Part shown: positions 27,501 to 35,225 of the stretch, piece by piece
Layout: each line of letters begins with the position of its first letter
How positions within the stretch are numbered: position 1 is the first letter of the stretch
Assembly (NCBI GenBank): GCA_000752215.1
Contig: CCFG01000005.1
Location: forward strand, 162,415 to 226,414
Direction: 5' to 3'
Source of the DNA: a bacterium MS4
Lineage (GTDB): Bacteria > Bacillota > Clostridia > Oscillospirales > Acutalibacteraceae
DNA: 64,000 nucleotides
Notes under the pieces: generated by a model
What the model saw: only the letters and a program-made list of their open reading frames with translations
Databases searched by the model: none
Told to the model about the DNA's origin: nothing
Program-made: the position numbers and the translations under genes

Positions 27501-27518
27501 AGAAAAGTTCTGACAGAA

Positions 27519-27585
27519 AAACCCACCTTTTGATATCATGATGAATGTCGAAATCATCAAAAATAGCGGAGAAAGGTGGGTTTTC
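27519..27585 (+). repeat. Long inverted repeat inside the PTS operon
   Basis: AAAACCCACCTTT (27519-27531) pairs perfectly with AAAGGTGGGTTTT (27573-27585) across a 41-nt loop. It sits between the EIIBC and MlrC-like genes. The T-run is short, so it may be a weak terminator or a processing/stability element that sets expression of the downstream genes. Confidence 0.65.
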
Positions 27586-27664
27586 ATGGATAAAAGCCTA
27601 CGGGAAGAGCTATCAAAGTGGAAAGCTTACCGAAATGACGAACAGCATTTATGAGGTGAATACA

Positions 27665-29113
27665 ATGAAAGTATTGATTGCGCGATTTGTTCTTGAATCC
27701 AACGCAAATATTCCGTATAAGAGCAATTTAGAAAATTTTAATCTTTTATTTGGAGAAGACTGCATTCGGGAAATGAAATGTAAAGAGGTGTTTGCGAAAG
27801 AAGGAATCGAAATGATCCCTTCCATTTATGCCGACGGAGCAGCCGGCGGTGTTTTAGAGAAGGCTGCATTTGATTACATTGAACAGAGAATTCTGGAAGA
27901 TATGAGAAAACACCTTCATGAAATTGATGGAATTTTCCTTCACCTACATGGGGCAAGTGAAGTCGAAGGCCTGGAGGGCGGCTCAGGCGATCATCACATT
28001 ATGAAGATGATTCGCAATGTGGTTGGTCCTTACCTGCCAATTGCAGTAGTTTGTGATCCTCACGGAAACCTCTCTAAAGAATATGTAGAGAACACAACAC
28101 TGATCCGCAGTTATCGTTATTCACCGCATACGGATATTAAGGAAACAATTGCGTTTGTTTGTGAAAAGCTGGCTGCATTGTTGAAGAATCGTCAAAATAT
28201 TACGCCGGTATATCGCAAATTACCGATGATCCTGGGCGGAGAACAGAGCGTTTCTGCCGATGAACCGGTAAAATCCATCAATCAGTATCTGGATAAATTA
28301 GAAGAAGATCCAAGAATAGTAAGCTGTTCCTGGCATGTAGGATATATTCGCCATGATTGTGATGTTGTGGGATGCGGGATTGTTGTCATCCCGGCGACAG
28401 GGGGCGATCAGGAATATGCAAATGAAATCGCAGATCAGCTGGCGAAGTATATATGGGATAAACGTCATGAATTCCACTATACCGGATTCACTGCCCAGCC
28501 GGAAGAAGCGCTGAAGATGGCAATCGAATTCAAAGGAAAGCCTGTGTTCATTACCGACTCCGGGGATAATGTAACCTCGGGGGCTGTAGGATGCAATACC
28601 TTCCTATTGCGTCTGGTACTGGCCCTTGATGATACCCGCAACAAGAAATTTTTGTTCGCCGGCATCAATGATGCAGAAGTATTGGCCAAGTTGTCTAAAT
28701 GTGAAAAAGGAGAGGCAACAGCCGTTTCTTTGGGGATGAATCTGGATGAGTTATCCGCACAGGTAAATTTGGACGTTGTTGTCAAAGCAAAAGGATACCT
28801 GGCTGGTTACGCTTACACGGAAGAGGGGAATTTTGGGGACTGCATTGCCGTCGGCGTAAAAGATAGGCCAATCGATATTATTGTTACAGGAAGCAATCAT
28901 CCTTTTGTGGAATTACACCAGTTCCATGCCGCCGGGGTCAATTATAAAGACTATGATATCATCATTGTCAAACAGGGCTACATTTTCCCCGAATTAAAGG
29001 AAGCCGGAAAATTGAACGTTATGTCATTAACCCAGGGAGCAACGCTGCAGGATACGTCAAAACTGCCATTCAAACGCATTATGCGTCCAATGTTCCCTAT
29101 TGATAATATTTAA
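27665..29113 (+). CDS. MlrC/microcystinase C-like M81-family metallopeptidase
   Basis: This 482-aa protein matches the M81/MlrC family. The expected zinc-ligand regions are present: LHLHGASEVEG with a following acidic/His stretch, VVCDPHGNLSKEYV, and RSYRYSPHTD. MlrC cleaves linear peptides from microcystin degradation, but the natural substrate of most homologues is unknown. ATG 27665 follows GAGGTG; the longer frame from 27545 starts inside the inverted repeat. Its place in a beta-glucoside PTS operon is unusual. Confidence 0.85.
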   Translation: MKVLIARFVLESNANIPYKSNLENFNLLFGEDCIREMKCKEVFAKEGIEMIPSIYADGAAGGVLEKAAFDYIEQRILEDMRKHLHEIDGIFLHLHGASEVEGLEGGSGDHHIMKMIRNVVGPYLPIAVVCDPHGNLSKEYVENTTLIRSYRYSPHTDIKETIAFVCEKLAALLKNRQNITPVYRKLPMILGGEQSVSADEPVKSINQYLDKLEEDPRIVSCSWHVGYIRHDCDVVGCGIVVIPATGGDQEYANEIADQLAKYIWDKRHEFHYTGFTAQPEEALKMAIEFKGKPVFITDSGDNVTSGAVGCNTFLLRLVLALDDTRNKKFLFAGINDAEVLAKLSKCEKGEATAVSLGMNLDELSAQVNLDVVVKAKGYLAGYAYTEEGNFGDCIAVGVKDRPIDIIVTGSNHPFVELHQFHAAGVNYKDYDIIIVKQGYIFPELKEAGKLNVMSLTQGATLQDTSKLPFKRIMRPMFPIDNI

Positions 29114-29129
29114 GAAAGGATAAAACAAA

Positions 29130-30506
29130 TTGATTCAGTTAAAAGAAATAAGCGCACCGGAATTAGAGCAGAATCTTGTACCGGTTGCACTAAGTGATGA
29201 AACCATGCGTGACAGAAAAGAAAAGCTGTTAGAGAAGATGAAGAATCATGGCTATGAAGCCATTGTTGTCTATGCCGACCTGGAACATGGAAGCAATTTT
29301 GAATACTTATGTGGTTTCCTGCCCCGTTTTGAAGAGGCGCTGCTGGTGCTTCACTCCTGCGGTAAAGCCTATATGGTCCTGGGAAATGAAAACCTGAATA
29401 AAGCAGCAAAGTCAAGGATGGAAGTGACGGCTATCCATATGCCGCATTTTTCATTGCCGAACCAGCCAATGAAAACAGAAAAAACGGTCGCTGAAATTTT
29501 AGCGCAGTGTGAATTGGAGAAAGCGAAAAACATCGGTTTGGTTGGATGGAAAAATTTCACCGGCAAATCTGACGACGATGCCGTATTATATGATATTCCT
29601 TACTTTATAGTAGAAGCCATTAAGAATACCTGCAGGGAAGCAAAGTTTTCTAATGCTGCAAGCTTATTTATTGGAGAAAACGGTCTGCGTACGACAAACA
29701 ACGCCAATGAATTTGCACACTATGAATTCGGGGCTGCACTTGCTGGAAATTGTATATTAGAGACCATGGCAGAATTGGATGCAGGAAAAACAGAAATGCA
29801 GGTTGCGGAAAAATTAGCCGCATTTGGACAGCCCCACAATGTTGTAACCATCATGGCGACAGGGGAACGGTTTGAAAAGGCCAACATGTACCCCAGCAAT
29901 AAAATAATCAAAAAAGGAGATCGTATCTCGATCACGACGGGATTCAAAGGCGGGTTACAAAGCCGCGGCGGATATGCAGTATCCTGCGCGGAGGAATTGC
30001 CCAAAGGTGAAAAAGACTACCTGGAAAAAGTAGCGATTCCTTATTTTGCTGCTGTGAGGACCTGGTTAGAAACGATTCACATTGGCATGAGCGGAAAAGA
30101 ATTATACGACAGGATTGAAGAAGTGCTGCCGAAGGCACAGTATGGATGGTCATTGAACCCGGGCCATTTATGTGCCGATGAAGAATGGCTTTCTTCTCCA
30201 GTGTACCCGGATTCTGCGGAAGTGTTAAAGAGTGGAATGCTGTTCCAGGTTGATATCATCCCGTCCGTTCCCGGATATGGTGGGGTCAGTTGTGAAAGTG
30301 GAATCCTGCTGGCTGACGAGGTATTGCGGAAAACAATAAAAAAGGAATACCCGGAAATGTGGGAACGAATCCAGAAGCGCAGAGCTTATATCAGGGAAGA
30401 ACTGGGAATCCATATTTCAGAAGAAGTGATTCCAACAAGCAATGCGGCCGCTTACTGTCGCCCGTTCCTATTGAACAGGAAAGCGGCATTAACAGGAAAT
30501 AAGTAA
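29130..30506 (+). CDS. M24-fold (Xaa-Pro peptidase/creatinase-like) protein, metal site degenerate
   Basis: This 458-aa protein has the two-domain creatinase/prolidase layout. In the pita-bread domain, the usual D-x-G...GY-x-SD region reads ITTGFKGGLQSRGGYAVSC and lacks both aspartates. NPGHLC keeps one His, and GMLFQVDII...CESGILL keeps only part of the Glu pair. Creatinase itself is metal-independent, so it may be an amidinohydrolase-like enzyme rather than a peptidase. TTG 29130 is nine bases after AAAGGA and 16 nt after the MlrC-like gene. Confidence 0.75.
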   Translation: MIQLKEISAPELEQNLVPVALSDETMRDRKEKLLEKMKNHGYEAIVVYADLEHGSNFEYLCGFLPRFEEALLVLHSCGKAYMVLGNENLNKAAKSRMEVTAIHMPHFSLPNQPMKTEKTVAEILAQCELEKAKNIGLVGWKNFTGKSDDDAVLYDIPYFIVEAIKNTCREAKFSNAASLFIGENGLRTTNNANEFAHYEFGAALAGNCILETMAELDAGKTEMQVAEKLAAFGQPHNVVTIMATGERFEKANMYPSNKIIKKGDRISITTGFKGGLQSRGGYAVSCAEELPKGEKDYLEKVAIPYFAAVRTWLETIHIGMSGKELYDRIEEVLPKAQYGWSLNPGHLCADEEWLSSPVYPDSAEVLKSGMLFQVDIIPSVPGYGGVSCESGILLADEVLRKTIKKEYPEMWERIQKRRAYIREELGIHISEEVIPTSNAAAYCRPFLLNRKAALTGNK

Positions 30507-30583
30507 GAAAAAGAAAGTTTAACGGTGTCAAGATATTTAGCTGCACTGCTGTGGATACCGGTGATTCATAAAGGAAGTATTTC

Positions 30584-31096
30584 ATGCTATTCAACTTAAA
30601 AAAACAAACAACAAAGAAAGATAATCACGCCGAGGGAAAAATTTTTGCCGTACAAAGCGGGTTGGTCATTCCTATCACCGAAGTCAATGATGACGTATTC
30701 GCACAAAAGATGCTGGGGGATGGCGTGGCGATCAGACCGGAATCAGGTATCATCGTTTCGCCGGTGAATGGCAGAATCATCAATATCGCAGATACGTTCC
30801 ATGCCTACGGGCTCCAAACGGAGGACGGCCTGGAAATTCTGGTACACATCGGTATTGATACGGTGGATCTCAACGGAAAAGGATTCCGGAATCACGTCCG
30901 AATTGATGAAAAAGTAACAGTCGGTACGCCGCTTTGCACGGTGGACCTTTCCCTTCTGAAACAAAACGGATATGACACAGACATTATTGTCCTGGTGACT
31001 GGTCCGACAGAATGCGACGATCCCCTTATCATCCACACAGGGGTTACTGCCAAGGCACAACAAACCTGCATCATGGAATATCACCGGAAGAAATAA
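30584..31096 (+). CDS. PTS glucose/beta-glucoside EIIA component
   Basis: This 170-aa soluble EIIA-Glc-type domain has the phosphorylatable His in EILVHIGIDTVDLNG and the second active-site His in DTFHAYGLQTEDG. It accepts phosphate from HPr and passes it to the EIIB domain of the EIIBC protein. It supplies the EIIA missing from that protein. The gene is separated from it by the two peptidase-like genes, so these are true operon members. Confidence 0.92.
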   Translation: MLFNLKKQTTKKDNHAEGKIFAVQSGLVIPITEVNDDVFAQKMLGDGVAIRPESGIIVSPVNGRIINIADTFHAYGLQTEDGLEILVHIGIDTVDLNGKGFRNHVRIDEKVTVGTPLCTVDLSLLKQNGYDTDIIVLVTGPTECDDPLIIHTGVTAKAQQTCIMEYHRKK

Positions 31097-31199
31097 GCGA
31101 ATCATCGAAAGGCTTTCATTTCCTCCGCGACGGTACACTCCCCGCTGCTTCCGGCATGATTGCAGCCAATTACCCAGCGTTAAAAGAAAGGAAAACATC

Positions 31200-31457
31200 A
31201 TGAAAACATTTACATATACGATCAAGGATGAAAACGGTATTCATGCCCGTCCGGCGGGCCTGCTGGTCAAATGTGCGCAGGGACTCCATTCAACGGTCAA
31301 TATCACATTGAATGGAAAGACGGCGGACTCCAAACGCCTGTTTTCGGTCATGAGCCTCAACGCAAAACAAAACGACACCGTCACTTTTCAAGTTGAAGGA
31401 AAGGATGAACTGGCCGACTGTACGGCTTTAAAGGCATTCTGCCAAAGCAATCTTTGA
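31200..31457 (+). CDS. HPr-family phosphocarrier with Arg at position 46
   Basis: This 85-aa HPr keeps the active-site His15 in DENGIHARPAG. The region around the regulatory serine reads TADSKRLFSVMSL, so position 46 is Arg instead of Ser. HPr kinase/phosphorylase therefore could not modify it in the usual way, and it would not serve CcpA. It looks like a dedicated phosphocarrier for this operon. ATG 31200 follows AAAGGA. No obvious terminator follows. Confidence 0.9.
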   Translation: MKTFTYTIKDENGIHARPAGLLVKCAQGLHSTVNITLNGKTADSKRLFSVMSLNAKQNDTVTFQVEGKDELADCTALKAFCQSNL

Positions 31458-31692
31458 AAAGGCCTTTACATTGTTGCCTCAACAACTCCACCGGAGGTTG
31501 CGTTTGTTCTATTCCGGCCACTCACGGAGATTATTTTTCCACCACCTGTTGTTGCTGCAGTTTACGTTCTCTGCCGCAATGGATTTTTCTTCATAGCGCC
31601 TGAAAGGATTGACAAAGCAGACAGGTGGGTGTATCGTATGATTGTAATTATAAATTCAGTCATACGGTGATGAAAATGGCAACGGCTTTTAC

Positions 31693-31923
31693 ATGGCAGG
31701 AAGAGGCTATTATTATCGAAAGCTGAAAAGTGCCGCGAAGGAAAGCGCTGTTTCCCTCGGCGTACGGAGAACGACCGTCGACCAGCTTGTAGCGGTCGCG
31801 GGGATTTGGCTGCCGCCGTCGTCCGGGGACTGATGCTCACCATTTCCCATCAGCATGAGATCGGTGCCCTATCCTCAGGTACTGGATACGCTAGTGCGCA
31901 GCGCGTGCCGCGAGCTGTTTTAA
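31693..31923 (+). pseudogene. Decayed TetR-family regulator gene
   Basis: A frame from 31693 encodes SAVSLGVRRTTVDQLVAVAGI, a TetR helix-turn-helix, but then runs into non-homologous residues and a stop at 31833. A separate short frame, 31870-31923, reads like a TetR C-terminus (VLDTLVRSACRELF). The interior is deleted. A TTGACA-17-TATCGT promoter and the inverted repeat CGTATGA...TCATACG (31635-31666) remain upstream. It lies directly before the metal-boxed methyltransferase operon. The rest of 31458-32082 is gene-free. Confidence 0.6.
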
Positions 31924-31925
31924 AA

Positions 31926-31952
31926 AGGTTGTCCCGCAAGGACGGCTTTTTT
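31926..31952 (+). terminator. Terminator after the tetR remnant
   Basis: GTCC (31931-31934) and GGAC pair around CGCAA with A-rich and T-rich outer flanks ending in six Ts. It separates the remnant from the methyltransferase operon. Confidence 0.55.
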
Positions 31953-31962
31953 AACCGGCTTG

Positions 31963-31980
31963 AGTTAGCGTAGGCTAACC
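31963..31980. promoter_or_regulatory. GTTAG-N6-CTAAC operator (methyltransferase operon)
   Basis: AGTTAG-CGTAGG-CTAACC. The arms are a perfect inverted repeat with the 6-nt centre shared by the other sites in this window. It is about 100 nt upstream of the first methyltransferase. I infer binding by a DtxR/MntR-family repressor. Confidence 0.8.
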
Positions 31981-32082
31981 ATTAATGGGCGAACAGAAAG
32001 CCACCCGTTTCCCTGGCCGCCATGGCGGAGGGGCACACGAAAAACGCCAACGGAAAGAAAATCAGAAGGAGTGACGACAGGC

Positions 32083-32775
32083 ATGGCACATGAAGAAATC
32101 CGGCAGGCTTATCAGATGCTGGGCCAGGAGGCTACCGCCTACGACGGTATGATCACCTGCTCCACGCTTTTTGGCAGAACCATCTGCAAACTGGTGTGGG
32201 ATATGAACAAGGCGGATAATGACCGCTATCTGCAGCTGGCGCTTGCCGGAATCCGGGAGGACTTTGCCGGAAAGCTTCTGGAAGTTCCCGTAGGTACGGG
32301 CGTACTTACCATGCCGGTATACCAGAAGCTGGCAAATGCGGACGTGACCTGTCTGGACTACTCGACGGAAATGATGGCCACCGCGCAAAAAAGGGCGGAA
32401 AAGTTCGGATTGCAGCAGGTCCGCTTTGTACAGGGCGACGTGGGGGGCCTCCCCTTTGAAAACGGCAGCTTCGACGTCGTATTGTCCCTGAACGGCTTTC
32501 ACGCCTTTCCGGACAAGGGCGCGGCCTATCGCGAAACCTTCCGGGTGCTGAAGCCCGGCGGGATTTTCTGCGGCTGCTTTTATATCCGGGGCGAAACCCG
32601 GCGCACCGATTGGTTTATCCGGCATTTTTACGAACCGAAGGGCTTTTTTACTCCTCCGTTTGAGACGGCGGAAAGCCTGAAAAAACAACTGGAAAATTTC
32701 TACGCAAACGTGACCCTGGATACGGTAAAATCCATGGCCTGCTTTTGCTGCCGCAAGGGGGAATCAAGAAAATGA
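32083..32775 (+). CDS. Class I SAM-dependent methyltransferase 1
   Basis: This 230-aa protein has a Rossmann methyltransferase core. Motif I is LLEVPVGTGVLT, CLDYSTEMMATAQKRAEKFGL provides the adenosine-ribose acidic loop, QGDVGGLPFENGSFDVVLSLNGFHAF is motif II and FRVLKPGGIF is motif III. The style is that of UbiE-like small-molecule methyltransferases. The acceptor is unknown. ATG 32083 lies after AAGGAG. It is the first of three overlapping methyltransferase genes behind a metal-type operator. Confidence 0.88.
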   Translation: MAHEEIRQAYQMLGQEATAYDGMITCSTLFGRTICKLVWDMNKADNDRYLQLALAGIREDFAGKLLEVPVGTGVLTMPVYQKLANADVTCLDYSTEMMATAQKRAEKFGLQQVRFVQGDVGGLPFENGSFDVVLSLNGFHAFPDKGAAYRETFRVLKPGGIFCGCFYIRGETRRTDWFIRHFYEPKGFFTPPFETAESLKKQLENFYANVTLDTVKSMACFCCRKGESRK

Positions 32776-33395
32776 TGAAACGCTTTTTCCAAAACACGCG
32801 AAAACCGGAAGGCTTTCTTGGGCGCATGATGCTCCGCAGCATGAACGGAGGGCATACGCCGCTGTCCACCTGGGGGCTTTCCCTGATTTATCCCGCGCCG
32901 GACGCCCGCGTGCTGGACATTGGCTGCGGCGGGGGCGCGAACATCGCAAGGCTGATGAATCTCTGTCCCCTGGGGTTTGTGGACGGTATCGACTATTCCT
33001 CAGAAAGCGTTGCCTTCAGTCGGAAGAAAAACGCCGCGGACCTTGGCAAACGGTGTGAAATCCGACAAGGGGACGTAGGGGCGCTGCCCTATGCCGACGC
33101 AGCCTTCGATCTGGTGACCGCTTTTGAAACGGTCTATTTCTGGCCTGATCTCGAAAAAGCTTTTGCCGAGGTCCTGCGTGTACTCAAACCCGGAGGGCAG
33201 TTCCTCCTCGTATGCGAAATGGATGATCCGTCCAACACTACCTGGACCGGGCTCATCGACGGGATGACGGTCTATGCCGGCGAGGACCTGAAGGTTCGGC
33301 TGGAACAGGCGGGTTTTGCTCCCGTCCGCCTGTTACGGAACAAAAAGGGCTGGATCGGTCTGCTGGCCGGAAAAGCGGAAGGGGAACTTTCATGA
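32772..33395 (+). CDS. Class I SAM-dependent methyltransferase 2
   Basis: This 207-aa protein has motif I VLDIGCGGGANIARL, an acidic loop GIDYSSESV, then QGDVGALPYADAAFDLVTAFETVYFWPDL and LRVLKPGGQFLL. It overlaps the first methyltransferase gene by ATGA and the third by ATGA, so the three are translationally coupled. It is not a duplicate of gene 1, since motif I and the flanks differ. Acceptor unknown. Confidence 0.9.
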   Translation: MMKRFFQNTRKPEGFLGRMMLRSMNGGHTPLSTWGLSLIYPAPDARVLDIGCGGGANIARLMNLCPLGFVDGIDYSSESVAFSRKKNAADLGKRCEIRQGDVGALPYADAAFDLVTAFETVYFWPDLEKAFAEVLRVLKPGGQFLLVCEMDDPSNTTWTGLIDGMTVYAGEDLKVRLEQAGFAPVRLLRNKKGWIGLLAGKAEGELS

Positions 33396-34186
33396 GAAAG
33401 CAAACAAAAATCGACTATGCAAATTGGATACCGGCAAAGCTGCCGACTACCTTAGGCGTGACCGGCCTCCTGCTGGCCCTGCTGTTCGCCGCCAGCTTCC
33501 TGCCGGCAGCGAACGTTCCCGTTATCATCCTTCGGATTTTTTTCGCTGCCGCGGCGCTTCTGACACTGGCCCTTTTCGGATACATGGCCCGCGCCCGCCG
33601 GCTGCTCTCTTATGAGGGCGGCGGCGTGCAGGGCAAAATTCTGGACAATGTACTGCGCTATCTCGATTGGGACGGGCACGGTACGCTTCTGGATATCGGC
33701 TGCGGCAGCGGTGCGCTGACCATCAAGGCCGCAAAAAAATATCCGGATGCCCGCTGCGTCGGCATGGACTACTGGGGCGCAATGTGGGACTACGCAAAGG
33801 AGCAGTGCGAAACCAACGCGGAGCTGGAAGGGGTCGCAAAACGTACGTCCTTTCAAAAGGGCGACGCAGCGCATCTGGATTTTCCAGACGGGCACTTCGA
33901 TGCCGCGGTAAGCAATTTTGTTTTTCACGAGGTACGCACCCAGCCGGATAAACTGACGCTGATCCGGGAGGCTCTGCGGGTACTGAAGCCCGGCGCGCCC
34001 TTCGCGTTTGAGGATGTATTTTTCTCCCAAAAGAATTATCCGAATTTGAACACGCTGGTGGAAACGCTGTCTAAAGAAGTAACGGAAATCCGCTTCGTGG
34101 ACACCCGGAAGAACAGCTTTGTTCCGAAGCTGCTGCGGACGTCTTTGGTCGCCGGGGAAATGGGACTTATCTGTGGGAAGAAATAA
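33392..34186 (+). CDS. Membrane-anchored class I SAM-dependent methyltransferase 3
   Basis: This 264-aa protein has two hydrophobic N-terminal segments (about 20-65; TLGVTGLLLALLFAASFLPA and VIILRIFFAAAALLTLALFG). A soluble methyltransferase domain follows, with LLDIGCGSGALT, GMDYWGAMWDYAKEQ and LRVLKPGAPFAFED. The anchor would place methylation at the inner face of the membrane. It is the last of three coupled methyltransferase genes. A lipid or membrane-passing small molecule is a possible substrate (inference). Confidence 0.88.
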   Translation: MRKQTKIDYANWIPAKLPTTLGVTGLLLALLFAASFLPAANVPVIILRIFFAAAALLTLALFGYMARARRLLSYEGGGVQGKILDNVLRYLDWDGHGTLLDIGCGSGALTIKAAKKYPDARCVGMDYWGAMWDYAKEQCETNAELEGVAKRTSFQKGDAAHLDFPDGHFDAAVSNFVFHEVRTQPDKLTLIREALRVLKPGAPFAFEDVFFSQKNYPNLNTLVETLSKEVTEIRFVDTRKNSFVPKLLRTSLVAGEMGLICGKK

Positions 34187-34250
34187 AACTCCTGACCTCT
34201 GTTTTTATTTTTGGGAAATCCCTCCTATATTAAAAAGAGAAACTGCTGAC

Positions 34251-34288
34251 AAAAAATACCGCCTGTTTTTTTGCAGGCGGTATTTTTT
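34251..34288. terminator. Bidirectional terminator
   Basis: The 15-bp perfect stem AAAAAATACCGCCTG/CAGGCGGTATTTTTT has an 8-nt loop. It serves both the methyltransferase operon and the convergent MerR gene. Confidence 0.92.
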
Positions 34289-34299
34289 ACTGATGACGC

Positions 34300-35118
34300 T
34301 TATTTCTTTTTCACGGGGTAGCAAACCTCCGTCACCCATTCGTCAGGATTTTGCGTTTCATGAGGGCTGACATGGTAAATGTTGAAGAAAGGCCCGTTAA
34401 AATCGTAACCGTTATCGCGAACCCAATTGGCAACAGCCTCACTGACTCCGTCGATTTTGTCATAGCCTCCCTTGTAGGTGGCTGAAGCGATCAAAACAGG
34501 CGGCTCGGTTTTGAACACCACATGCTCGGTGTTCGGGTAGCTGCCCCGCACGGATTTCTGAACTTCCACGTCCACGTCGGTTTCCTTGTACTCTGCATCG
34601 TGGAAAATCGCCAGCGTGTAGCAGGGCTCGCCGTCCTGCATGTTCAACGGGGCGGTTTCTTTCATGAGGACATGCCAGAGCCTGCCCTCGTAGTCATATG
34701 CGGGAATGATCTGTCGGACGCTGGCAACATAGCGTTCAGGCAGCGTTTTTAAAGTTACATTGTAACTCATCGCGGTTCCATCCTTTCTCAGCCGTTTAAT
34801 GGCTGTTTCAAGGAGCAGCAGACGGTGCGCGGTTAACTCGGCCTCTGCTTTTACTTCGGTTTGCTTTACGGACAAAAACTCCGCCAGCTTTTGCGGATCA
34901 TTGTAAATTTTCAGAATTTCCCCTATAACGGACAGGCCGAACCCCATATCCTTGAGACAATTAATCCGACCGGCCACAGGGAGCTGATCCTCGCCATAAT
35001 AGCGGTAGCCAGTAAAAGAATCGATACTTTTGGGCACCAGCAGGCCGATTTCGTCGTAATGCCGCAGCATCCGAATGCTGATCCTTGACAGTTTAGAAAA
35101 ATCACCTATTTTCAGCAT
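34300..35118 (-). CDS. MerR-family regulator with C-terminal GyrI-like domain
   Basis: This 272-aa protein has an N-terminal MerR DNA-binding domain (KIGDFSKLSRISIRMLRHYDEIGLL, DQLPVAGRINCLKDMGFGLSVIGEIL), a coiled coil and a GyrI-like effector-binding domain. The latter includes TLKTLPERYVASVRQIIPAY and ATYKGGYDKIDGVSEAVANWV. The layout is that of BmrR/BltR multidrug-sensing activators. A MerR-type promoter with a 19-nt spacer lies upstream, suggesting autoregulation. No efflux gene is adjacent. Confidence 0.9.
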   Translation of the reverse strand: MLKIGDFSKLSRISIRMLRHYDEIGLLVPKSIDSFTGYRYYGEDQLPVAGRINCLKDMGFGLSVIGEILKIYNDPQKLAEFLSVKQTEVKAEAELTAHRLLLLETAIKRLRKDGTAMSYNVTLKTLPERYVASVRQIIPAYDYEGRLWHVLMKETAPLNMQDGEPCYTLAIFHDAEYKETDVDVEVQKSVRGSYPNTEHVVFKTEPPVLIASATYKGGYDKIDGVSEAVANWVRDNGYDFNGPFFNIYHVSPHETQNPDEWVTEVCYPVKKK

Positions 35119-35158
35119 GATAGATCCCTCACACATGTGTTTTTTCGAGCTCAGTTAC

Positions 35159-35189
35159 AGTATAGAGTATACCATAATGGGAGAGTCAA
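35159..35189 (-). promoter_or_regulatory. MerR-type promoter (19-nt spacer)
   Basis: On the minus strand TTGACT (35189-35184) and TATACT (35164-35159) flank a 19-nt spacer, as in MerR-regulated promoters. It would drive the MerR-GyrI gene itself. Confidence 0.7.
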
Positions 35190-35225
35190 TAGGCAATTTG
35201 CATTTTATCCGCCGCGGCTTACAAT

